54,438 bases of DNA from Spirochaetota bacterium (lineage in GTDB: Bacteria; Spirochaetota; Spirochaetia; Treponematales; Treponemataceae), in assembly GCA_023398165.1 (NCBI GenBank), contig JAEWSQ010000006.1, forward strand, positions 1-54,438. Direction: 5' to 3'. The notes under the pieces are model-generated. The model did not search any database. It worked only from the letters and a program-made list of their open reading frames with translations, and had not been told where the DNA came from. Of this stretch, positions 9,291 to 16,467 are shown one piece after another (position 1 is the stretch's first letter; every line of letters begins with the position of its first letter). Made by a program: the position numbers and the translations under genes.

Positions 9291-11165
9291 ATGAAAAAGA
9301 TTATTACAGGAGTATTGTGTTTAGCACTGCTCATTGTATTACTAGGTTGTCCTCAGCCCGTAAAAACAGATGTAAGCTATACGCTTACCTTTGATTCTCA
9401 AGGCGGTTCAGCAGTTGATGCTGCATCAGTTGCAAGCGGTGAAAAGGCTGCCCGCCCGACAGATCCGGTAAAAGAAGGATACAGTTTTGCAGGCTGGTAC
9501 AAAGAAACAGACTGCACCGCTGTATGGAATTTTGATTCAGACATAGTATCAGCTGATATTACCTTATATGCAAAGTGGTCTGTGAATTCATATACCGTTA
9601 CCTTTAATACAAACGGCGGAAGCGAAATAACCTCAGTTAGTGCCGATCACGGATCAAAACTTACTGCTCCTACAGCCCCGACAAAAACCGGCTACGGCTT
9701 TGACGGCTGGTATAAGGAGGAAGCCTTAACATCAGCATGGGATTTTGATAAAGATACTGTAACAGCCGCAGTAACACTCTATGCCAAGTGGAAGGCAGGC
9801 TCATTTACTATAAGTTATGAACTAAATGGGGGAATAAATGCAGAAGCTAACCCTGCAAATTATACCATAGAGACTGCTGATATTACGCTCGCTGCTCCCT
9901 CTAGGACAGGTTATACCTTCGGCGGCTGGTTTGAAAAAGAAGATTTATCGGGCGATGCAGTATCAACGATAGCTAAGGGTTCATCCGGTGATAAAAAAGT
10001 GTATGCAAAGTGGACAGCTGTAACGTATAACATCGTGTACGAGCTTAACAGCGGAACAAACGCAGCAGCAAACCCTGCAGCGTATACAACCGAAACAAAT
10101 ACAATAACACTTTCTGCTCCCTCACGAACCGGCTACACCTTCGGAGGCTGGTTTACAGCAAGTGATTTTTCTGGAACAGCGGTAACAGAAATTACAAAGG
10201 GAAGCACCGGAGAAAAGAAGGTGTATGCAAAGTGGCTGCAAAACTACTCAATTACCTATAATCTCAATAGCGGAACAAACAATGCAAGTAACCCCGCAAT
10301 GTATCACGTAGAAACAAATACCATAACGCTTGCTTCACCGACAAGAACCGGCTATACCTTCGGCGGCTGGTTTATAGCAAGCGATTTTTCGGGTACAGCG
10401 GTTACAACAATTGCTAAGGGAAGTACTGGAAATAAAGTATTCTATGCAAAATGGGGAGCAAAAATAATTTACCATGGTAATGGTGCAACAGGAACACTAC
10501 CTGTAGATAACACATTATATTCAATTGAGGGAGGTACAGGAACGGTACTTGATGTTACTGCTGGTTTAGTGAAAAATCAGGATGGTATAACTTGTATTTT
10601 TCAAGAATGGAATACGAAAGACGACGGTACCGGCGATTCTTACGCAGCAGCTGCTTCACTCACACTTTCTCTTAATACTATTCTTTATGCACAATGGACA
10701 GTCATAGGCGGAACTGGACCTGCTGGCGGTATTGTTTTTTACGACAATGGATCTGTTCATGCAGACGGTTGGCGGTATATGGAAGCGTGGACAGAGGATG
10801 AGACAGGTACATATAAATGGAAGACATCTACAACAGATACACAAGGAACAAGTCTTCTTATTGGGGCTGGTTATGCTAATACTTACACTGCAATGACTGG
10901 AGCAGAGCATCCTGCTGCAGAAGTTGTAAGAAATGCAACTCATGGTGGTTATAACGACTGGTTTTTACCATCCAGAGAAGAGATGAGTGCGCTATATATA
11001 AGAAGAACCCTTGTTGGAGGGTTTAGCGATACTGTTCAATATTGGGCTTCGTCCGGTGATTTAGACGATAGTACACGTGGGTGGTGTAAATCTTTCCAGA
11101 TTGGTAGCCAAGGAGTCACAACTAAGACCTATGACTTTAAGGTTAGAGCTATTCGCTCTTTCTAA
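9291..11165 (+). CDS. InlB-repeat lipoprotein with C-terminal DUF1566 domain (paralog 2)
   Basis: ATG 9291 follows AAGGAG with normal spacing. The 624-aa product has a lipoprotein signal ending IVLLGC, identical in design to paralog 1. Five InlB-type repeats follow. A sixth, more diverged repeat (around residues 395-475, with FQEWNTKDDGTG and LYAQW) replaces the beta segment of paralog 1. The C-terminus is a classical DUF1566 domain starting GGTGPAGGIVFYDNG, with DWFLPSREEM, YWASSG and final VRAIRSF. The first ~300 residues are nearly the same as paralog 1 at DNA level, whereas the C-terminal domains are only distantly alike. This suggests duplication followed by replacement of the distal domain. 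A surface lipoprotein is inferred; its ligand is unknown. Confidence 0.88.
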   Translation: MKKIITGVLCLALLIVLLGCPQPVKTDVSYTLTFDSQGGSAVDAASVASGEKAARPTDPVKEGYSFAGWYKETDCTAVWNFDSDIVSADITLYAKWSVNSYTVTFNTNGGSEITSVSADHGSKLTAPTAPTKTGYGFDGWYKEEALTSAWDFDKDTVTAAVTLYAKWKAGSFTISYELNGGINAEANPANYTIETADITLAAPSRTGYTFGGWFEKEDLSGDAVSTIAKGSSGDKKVYAKWTAVTYNIVYELNSGTNAAANPAAYTTETNTITLSAPSRTGYTFGGWFTASDFSGTAVTEITKGSTGEKKVYAKWLQNYSITYNLNSGTNNASNPAMYHVETNTITLASPTRTGYTFGGWFIASDFSGTAVTTIAKGSTGNKVFYAKWGAKIIYHGNGATGTLPVDNTLYSIEGGTGTVLDVTAGLVKNQDGITCIFQEWNTKDDGTGDSYAAAASLTLSLNTILYAQWTVIGGTGPAGGIVFYDNGSVHADGWRYMEAWTEDETGTYKWKTSTTDTQGTSLLIGAGYANTYTAMTGAEHPAAEVVRNATHGGYNDWFLPSREEMSALYIRRTLVGGFSDTVQYWASSGDLDDSTRGWCKSFQIGSQGVTTKTYDFKVRAIRSF

Positions 11166-11184
11166 GAAAGTAACTAATTCTTAC

Positions 11185-11223
11185 ATCCCGAATACGTTTT
11201 TATAGCGGATTCGGGATTTTTCA
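11185..11223 (+). terminator. Rho-independent terminator after lipoprotein gene 2
   Basis: Nine-base perfect stem ATCCCGAAT / ATTCGGGAT (11185-11193 with 11209-11217), followed by ttttcattg. It lies 20 bases after the stop codon. Confidence 0.8.
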
Positions 11224-11277
11224 TTGTTTATGTTTAACTACAAATTACTATTTTGATGACAAATTAAACCAATAAGG

Positions 11278-11311
11278 GCTGTTCTTCCGGAAGGGGAGCA
11301 GCCTTTTTTAT
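11278..11311 (+). terminator. Second terminator, homologous to the one after paralog 1
   Basis: Stem GGCTGTTCTTC with GGGGAGCAGCC (some G-U pairs), then ttttttatcc. It matches the hairpin at 9041-9073, including the bases just downstream (ttttttatcc.ct.agga). The duplicated unit therefore extended past the gene's 3' end. Confidence 0.75.
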
Positions 11312-11833
11312 CCGCTGAGGACACTGTTTCTACACATAAGAAAAACCACTGAGTACACGGACTGCTAATGCAGGCACGAAACACACGGAAAATAAATACC
11401 AAAACTTTCATTGATTCTTCCGCGTTCTCCGTGTCGCGCACAGGCACTTCGTGTGGCGCTGAGTACGCAGCTTTAGAGTAAAACATGGATGGAAACTAGA
11501 TTTATTGTATCTTAACCGCATCCCCTATACTACGTCCTAACATCTGCGCAATCTGCGGATTCTCTATTGAAAAATATACGGCTCATTGAATAGTATCGGC
11601 GCTGTCATTCCTTCGGAATGTGTAGGGCACAGCAGAAAGTATCGCCGCAACGCCGGCTTGCGGCTCATGTCTCGCGCCTCATTCCTTGCACCTCCCTTTG
11701 ATGATTGCCATAGATAATCAGATTTTTCGCAGTGAAGTAGGAACGAGAAAAATCCAGTACAATAATCTCATTGCATTAACGACCCGAAGGGGTGTTAACT
11801 CACAGAAACAAGAGAAGAAGTTACACTTCTTTT
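11312..11833. other. Gene-free intergenic region with repeat debris
   Basis: About 520 bases without a supportable gene. The left part carries sequence like ctgagtacacgg and cgctgagtacgcagc, echoed near 14500. The right part contains the inverted copy of the dispersed repeat (11704-11796). Short open frames here lack ribosome-binding sites and coding character. Confidence 0.6.
11704..11796 (-). repeat. Dispersed ~90-bp repeat, inverted copy
   Basis: Reverse-complement counterpart of 6495-6585, sharing attgcca.agataatcaga, tttttcgcagtgaagta and gacccgaaggggtgt. It lies immediately downstream of the STAS-like gene, read in that gene's direction. Confidence 0.75.
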
Positions 11834-12097
11834 TTATAAAATAACACTCAGGGTTGCTTTTACAGAAGGATTATCAGTATGTAAAAAGTCAATGGAATTT
11901 GAAAATTTGGATTTTAAGTTTGTAATAAATTCGTCAGCCCACGAAGGGGTAAGAACATTTACATCTTTAAAATCTAAAATTATTTGCTCTTCATTTGTCA
12001 CATTTTTTAATACATAAGCATCAGCAAGTTGAAAGGCTTCCTTACCTGCCGGTCGGGAGATGAGAATATCGCCAAAATTTTTAATATCTATGGTCAT
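11834..12097 (-). CDS. STAS-like protein (DUF4325 type)
   Basis: An 87-aa protein starting at ATG 12097 behind AAGGA. It has the compact STAS-like pattern: a hydrophobic strand (ILISRP), helix, then EEQIILDFKDVNVLTPSWADEF, where the FxxV..L(T/S)xSxAdEf core is typical of DUF4325. In other genomes these proteins sit next to a GHKL-type ATPase, as here with 12101-12412. The pair resembles an anti-sigma-factor/antagonist switch, but no partner switch has been shown for this family to my knowledge. The gap to the upstream frame is 3 bases, implying co-transcription. Homology call is good; function is inferred. Confidence 0.75.
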   Translation of the reverse strand: MTIDIKNFGDILISRPAGKEAFQLADAYVLKNVTNEEQIILDFKDVNVLTPSWADEFITNLKSKFSNSIDFLHTDNPSVKATLSVIL

Positions 12098-12100
12098 TTA

Positions 12101-12412
12101 CTATTCCTTAAAACATACAAGGGCTAAACAGCCCGTAAAATACTTTTCTGATTCAGAAAAAGTAATTACTTTATTATCAATTTTACAACACCCGTTTCCG
12201 GACTGATAAAAAAGATGCCAATTATTCTCCGAGATGTTTTGGTTAACAAATTTCAATCCATTTCCTCTCTGTTCCGGAGCGCGCCCGGAGATACGCTTTG
12301 TAAATGCAATTTCTATAGCCTCTATATCGGAATCTACTGATATTACTTCTTGTAATGAAGAACGTATACCGCGGCCAAAGTCAGCTAACACTATATAGAC
12401 CCTCTGTGTCAA
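12101..12412 (-). pseudogene. GHKL ATPase fragment, N-terminus missing
   Basis: The 103-residue frame carries the later half of a histidine-kinase-like ATPase. It has a D-F-G-R-G-I box (VLADFGRGI), then RGNGLKFV (the second glycine box) and two C-terminal strands. The N-box helix with the Mg-binding Asn, which should precede the DxGxG box by ~35 residues, is absent. No ATG is available: the frame opens at TTG 12412, and an in-frame TAA lies about 70 bases upstream. Only ~73 bases separate it from the divergent kinase gene. It is most likely a 5'-truncated remnant of the ATPase partner of the STAS-like gene, or a very small split ATPase. Its codons are otherwise intact to TAG 12101. Confidence 0.65.
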
Positions 12413-12485
12413 TATAGCTGTCCCCAGGAAAAGTATGTAATAATTATTTTACTTAATTTCCATTTTACTTAGTAATTACAAAAAA

Positions 12486-14282
12486 ATGTTGAAAAACTCA
12501 ATTTCTAGAAATATACTATTCTATGTGAAAAAAATACTAATGTTACTTCTTTTCCTCTCTTTAAGTAATCTGTACTCGTTAGATACCCAAATAGTTACAG
12601 ATAAATACTCTGTACAGAGATTATGGGAAAAAAGCGAATGGCTACAGGATGCAGAACGAAAATTTACCATAGAATCTATCGTTAATCAGGAATTCAGTAA
12701 AGAAGCTAAATTTGATCATGGTCTTACAACAAACAGAATTTGGGAGCGATACCGTATTCAGGTACAGGAAGAAGGTTCATGGATAATTTTTTCGAGATGG
12801 CAAAAGGTAGACAGGATTAATTTCTATGCAATCTATCCTGACGGTAAAGTTGTATCATCCGCATCGGGGAGTTCTGTGAAGGCTCAAGAGCAGCCCTTCA
12901 GATATAGACGACCAACCTTTGAACTAAATCTTTCGGTAAATGAACCTATTGATCTTTATGTATCCATAGACAGCCTGTGTAAAATTCACTCTGATTTGAA
13001 AATTACCGGGAGCTTGAATTATTTTCAGGACAGTATACGGGATGAACGTATACTGTTATGGGCTTTTGGCGCTATTATCTCGATTACCTTATATAATCTT
13101 ATTGTATTTTTTGCAACAAAAGATAAAAACTATTTATTCTATTTTCTCTATATATTCTTCATGCTGTTATATGACGTAACGGTTGAGGGATATGGAAGGT
13201 ATTATTTATGGCCGGATTGGGAATGGTTATTTTCGCGAGACTATAATATCTTTGTGTCTCTATGCTTTGTCTTTGTTGTTCTTTTTTCGAGATCGTTTTT
13301 AAACCTCAAGGATTATAGCAAAAAATTGTATACTGTTTCAAATGCAGCGGTAATAGTTTTCTCGATGAACACTGTTTTGTTTATGTTGCCTCCTTCGTCT
13401 ATAGTCGTAAATTTTTCTACTTTCTGTTTCTTTTTTGGTATAGGTTTTCTTCTTGTTTCGGGTATATTTACCTTATCCAGAGGGTACAAACCTGCAAGAT
13501 TTTACCTTTTAGCCTGGACTTGCCTAATCACAGGTTCTGCAATAACCACTATGCGGAGAATCCATATTCTTCCCGATACTCTATTTACCGAATATGCAAT
13601 TTATATAGGTACGGTATTAGAATCTATACTATTGGCTTTTGCACTGGGAGACAGGGTGTTAACTATTCAGAATAAAAAATTGGAAGCAGAAGAAGCCCTG
13701 ATCGATGCAAATAACAGGATTTTGCAAAACCGCATGAAACCTCACTTTTTATTTAATTCTATGAATATTATTTTTAATCAGATTGTTGAATCTCCGCAAG
13801 ATGCTATGAATAGTCTTAAACTTCTATCTGATAATTACCATTTCATAACTGAGTTTACTGATAAAAAAATTATTCTGCTTCGTGAAGAGATTAATTTTCT
13901 GAAAAATTACCTCCATTTGATGCAGCTCCGCTGGCCTAAAACATTACGGGTAGTTTACACAATACAGGAAGAAATTCTTGATCTTCCGGTTCCGCCCTTT
14001 ATCCTGCAGCCTTTAGCAGAAAATGCGTTTAAGCACAGCTTAAATAAAACATCAAATAAGGAACTGGAAATCTCGATTCAGCTTCTTGATAATCAAATAC
14101 TATTACGAGTTATTAATACAACGGCAGATAAACTGGGTTACATAGATTACTCGAGGTCTTTGGGAAATATTCTGCAAAGAATACGAAACTATTACAGAAA
14201 CGCAGAACTCATTGTGTATCAGCGCGAAAACATGGTTATTTCTGAAATTACTTTTACTAATCCGGGGATTAAGAAAGGATGA
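12486..14282 (+). CDS. 7TM-DISM sensor histidine kinase of the LytS/His_kinase type, orphan
   Basis: 598 aa. The order is signal peptide or first membrane segment (residues 10-31); a periplasmic 7TMR-DISMED2-like beta domain (~35-175); seven hydrophobic helices (~188-390); a short coiled linker; the His_kinase domain with RMKPHFLFNSMN (phospho-acceptor His420); and a GHKL ATPase N-box, PLAENAFKHS (Asn513). It should sense an extracytoplasmic ligand and phosphorylate a LytTR-type regulator. No response regulator lies nearby, so it is an orphan here. The start ATG 12486 has no clear ribosome-binding site. A possible -10 (TAATTA, 12473-12478) lies seven bases upstream, and ATG 12540 is an alternative start. 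The glycine boxes of the ATPase are weak (LGYIDYSRSLGNILQRI). Confidence 0.85.
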   Translation: MLKNSISRNILFYVKKILMLLLFLSLSNLYSLDTQIVTDKYSVQRLWEKSEWLQDAERKFTIESIVNQEFSKEAKFDHGLTTNRIWERYRIQVQEEGSWIIFSRWQKVDRINFYAIYPDGKVVSSASGSSVKAQEQPFRYRRPTFELNLSVNEPIDLYVSIDSLCKIHSDLKITGSLNYFQDSIRDERILLWAFGAIISITLYNLIVFFATKDKNYLFYFLYIFFMLLYDVTVEGYGRYYLWPDWEWLFSRDYNIFVSLCFVFVVLFSRSFLNLKDYSKKLYTVSNAAVIVFSMNTVLFMLPPSSIVVNFSTFCFFFGIGFLLVSGIFTLSRGYKPARFYLLAWTCLITGSAITTMRRIHILPDTLFTEYAIYIGTVLESILLAFALGDRVLTIQNKKLEAEEALIDANNRILQNRMKPHFLFNSMNIIFNQIVESPQDAMNSLKLLSDNYHFITEFTDKKIILLREEINFLKNYLHLMQLRWPKTLRVVYTIQEEILDLPVPPFILQPLAENAFKHSLNKTSNKELEISIQLLDNQILLRVINTTADKLGYIDYSRSLGNILQRIRNYYRNAELIVYQRENMVISEITFTNPGIKKG

Positions 14283-14283
14283 G

Positions 14284-14445
14284 GTATGAATACATTGTAT
14301 GTCGTAAAAAAAAGTGTTCCAGTGCTCTAAGTTAAATGTACCTCCTGTACATTTAACTTTTCGAGTGTTTTGCTTCGCAAAAACTCGCTAGTTATAAAAA
14401 AACAACTCCAATGCCATACACCCCTTCGGGTCGTTACTGTAATGA
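14284..14445. repeat. Rearranged third copy of the intergenic repeats
   Basis: Bases 14288-14328 match the start of copies A and B (gaatacattgtatg.cgta, agtgttcc.gtgct). Bases 14371-14445 match a later part of copy A and the dispersed repeat (gcttcgcaaaaactcgc, then caccccttcgggtcgttact). The middle is replaced by the terminator hairpin. Confidence 0.65.
14329..14363 (+). terminator. Hairpin terminator after the sensor kinase
   Basis: Perfect 13-base stem AAGTTAAATGTAC / GTACATTTAACTT (14329-14341 with 14347-14359) and 5-base loop, followed by ttcg. The T tract is short, so strength is uncertain. Confidence 0.6.
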
Positions 14446-14624
14446 AAAACGTTGAGTGCCGATACTAATCTTTTTTCCACATATTCTTATGGGTTTGAGG
14501 AGTACGCAGCAAAGCTGCGTTAGAAAAACTACGCGTCGCATGAGGCTCTAGCCGGCGCTGAGCCGATATTAATCTATGCGCCCCATACGGGTTGGTTTAA
14601 CGCACACAGTGCGTACTCTCCTTC
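14446..14624. other. Non-coding spacer 3' of metA
   Basis: Contains short inverted repeats (cgcagcaaagctgcg at about 14505-14520; gcgcacacagtgcgt-like near 14600) but no gene. The first could act as a weak bidirectional hairpin between the convergent kinase and metA genes. Confidence 0.5.
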
Positions 14625-15533
14625 TTATACAAATTCGAACGGCGTCTCCTGATAGACGTAGTAATTAAGCCAGTTCGAGTAAAATAAGTGGGCGTGGCTT
14701 CTCCATGTTGAGCGCGGTTTCTGCCATGGATCATTATCCGGGAAGTAGTTCACCGGCATTTCTATGGGAAGACCTTTGTCGAGATCCCGGCGGTATTCAT
14801 TGCCGAGGGTTTCAGTATCATATTCAAGGTGGCCTGTCATGAATATCTGGCGGTTGTCGTTTGATTTTACCAGCAACACGCCGGATTCTTCTCCCTCTGC
14901 AAGAATTGTTAATTCCGGGTGTTCCCGTAAAGATTCAGTGCAGATTTCGGTGTGTCTGGACTGCGGAGCAGGGAATATGTCGTCAAATCCGCGGAGTAAA
15001 GGTTCTGCCGCTGTTGTTTTATAATGAGGATAAATACCGAACAGTTTTTTATCGAGCCCGCGCTTATTGATGCCGAAATTGTGGTACAGTCCGGCCTGTG
15101 CTCCCCAGCAAATAAACAGGGTAGAAAAAACATTTGTTCTTGCCCAGTCCATAATTTTCCCAAGTTCTTTCCAATAATCCACCTGTTCAAAGGGAATTTG
15201 TTCAACAGGAGCGCCTGTAATTATCATTCCGTCATATTTTTTTGTATACAGTTCTTTTGCCGTAATATAAAACCTTTCAAGGTGATCAGTGCTCGTATTT
15301 TTAGACTGATGGCTCTCCATATGTACAAGAGATATTTCCACCTGCAGAGGAGAATTCCCTAAAAGACGGAGAAGCTGTGTCTCTGTGTCAATTTTTGTAG
15401 GCATGAGATTTACAATTGCGATTTTAAGAGGCCTGATATCCTGGTGAGCGGCTCTCTGGTCGGTCATCACAAAGATGTTTTCCTGTTCCAGAACAGTCCG
15501 GGCCGGCAGGTCGGATTGAATTTTTATTGGCAT
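14625..15533 (-). CDS. metA: Homoserine O-acyltransferase (MetA), predicted acetyl-CoA specific
   Basis: A 302-aa protein matching the MetA family over its full length. It activates homoserine by O-acylation in methionine biosynthesis in the cytoplasm. The catalytic Cys142 is in FICWGAQAG. His235 and Glu237 are in TGHLEYD. Residue 111 is Glu (GAPVEQI); in this family Glu111 marks acetyl-CoA use, as in Bacillus, and Gly111 marks succinyl-CoA use, as in E. coli. So the product is probably O-acetylhomoserine. ATG 15533 has no Shine-Dalgarno sequence; a TGC-TACACT -10 box ends nine bases upstream. No SAM-riboswitch fits in the ~50-base divergent spacer. Confidence 0.95.
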   Translation of the reverse strand: MPIKIQSDLPARTVLEQENIFVMTDQRAAHQDIRPLKIAIVNLMPTKIDTETQLLRLLGNSPLQVEISLVHMESHQSKNTSTDHLERFYITAKELYTKKYDGMIITGAPVEQIPFEQVDYWKELGKIMDWARTNVFSTLFICWGAQAGLYHNFGINKRGLDKKLFGIYPHYKTTAAEPLLRGFDDIFPAPQSRHTEICTESLREHPELTILAEGEESGVLLVKSNDNRQIFMTGHLEYDTETLGNEYRRDLDKGLPIEMPVNYFPDNDPWQKPRSTWRSHAHLFYSNWLNYYVYQETPFEFV

Positions 15534-15542
15534 AGTAGTAAT

Positions 15543-15575
15543 AGTGTAGCATTTTTTATATGCTTTTGCTATACT
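15543..15575. promoter_or_regulatory. Overlapping divergent promoters of metA and the hydrolase-fold gene
   Basis: For metA, an extended -10 TGC-TACACT reads on the minus strand at 15548-15543. For the rightward gene, an extended -10 TGC-TATACT reads at 15570-15575. Both -10 boxes end nine bases before their ATG, predicting leaders of only a few bases or none. Confidence 0.6.
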
Positions 15576-15584
15576 TTTACACCT

Positions 15585-16466
15585 ATGGGAGATATTAACC
15601 GGCGTTCAGCTGTTAAAAAGCTTAGATATCTTGTGTTTTCTCCAAAGTCTGAACCTGTACCTTTTCGAAAGAAACTTGAAACTCGATTTAAAACTGTTTT
15701 TCTTCCGAATAATGTTGAAAGAACCGAGCAGGAGGAAGGCGGTGTCGTCTGCGATGTGCTGAGTCCCGAAGTATATGCCCAAAACAGAATTCTTGTGTAT
15801 GTTCACGGCGGTTCTTTTATAGGCGGGGGGCGCTCTTCCTGGAGAAGTTTCTGTGCCTCCCTTGCAAATGCTTCATCCACTAAACTTCTTCTTCCGGAAA
15901 TCCGCCTTGCTCCGGAATTTCCGTTTCCTTCTGCTATTGAAGATGTTCTCTCTGTTGTCAGCTCTGTCTCTCTCACCGGCAAAGATATAATTCTCTCAGG
16001 AGACGGTTCGGGCGCCGCTATTGCGCTTGCTGCCGCACTTGAATCTTCAGATTCAGTACGGTCCCGGCTTAAAGATATTGTATTATTTTCACCCTGGCTT
16101 GACTTTTCTCCCGAATCCCCTCTGTTTCTTAACAAAAAAGCTGCCGACGAGGTGTTATCGGCTGAATGTCTCCGGCGCTGTGCAGATCTGTATACATACC
16201 GCTCGAATTTGCAGAATCCCTCTGTATCGCCGATGTATGCGCCGGAAACGGCTTTAAGTCTTCTTCCTCCGGTATATATTCAAATAGGGGAAAAAGAAAT
16301 TCTTCTTCCCGATGCAAAACGCTTTATTAACCGCCTGTATCACGCCGGGATTGAATATGAGCTCGATGTCTGGGAAAATATGATGCATCTTTTTCAGATG
16401 GCCGATGAATATATACCGGACGCTCACAGGGCAGTGGAAAAAGCAGGACAGCGTATTAAAAAGTAA
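15585..16466 (+). CDS. Alpha/beta hydrolase-fold (HSL-like) protein with altered nucleophile motif
   Basis: 293 aa from ATG 15585; the 47-codon upstream extension overlaps metA and is rejected. The hormone-sensitive-lipase-like oxyanion motif HGGSF lies at residues 74-78, and the terminal His268 is in MMHLFQM. The nucleophile elbow, normally G-D-S-A-G, reads G-D-G-S-G (139-143), so the usual Ser is Gly and a Ser sits one place later. The acid residue position reads E-I-L rather than D-x-L. The protein may therefore be an inactive homologue or use a shifted serine. It probably starts an operon with the U32 gene (1-base spacing) and two exported proteins. No ribosome-binding site is visible. 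Confidence 0.75.
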   Translation: MGDINRRSAVKKLRYLVFSPKSEPVPFRKKLETRFKTVFLPNNVERTEQEEGGVVCDVLSPEVYAQNRILVYVHGGSFIGGGRSSWRSFCASLANASSTKLLLPEIRLAPEFPFPSAIEDVLSVVSSVSLTGKDIILSGDGSGAAIALAAALESSDSVRSRLKDIVLFSPWLDFSPESPLFLNKKAADEVLSAECLRRCADLYTYRSNLQNPSVSPMYAPETALSLLPPVYIQIGEKEILLPDAKRFINRLYHAGIEYELDVWENMMHLFQMADEYIPDAHRAVEKAGQRIKK

Positions 16467-16467
16467 T

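Noticed and set aside
11238..11486. 82-codon minus-strand frame in the intergenic region after paralog 2
   Set aside because: Spans a terminator hairpin and repeat debris, with no ribosome-binding site.
13395..13420. Half-site ctatagtcgta of the palindromic element within the sensor kinase gene
   Set aside because: Only one arm, inside coding sequence, with no second arm or promoter; probably chance.
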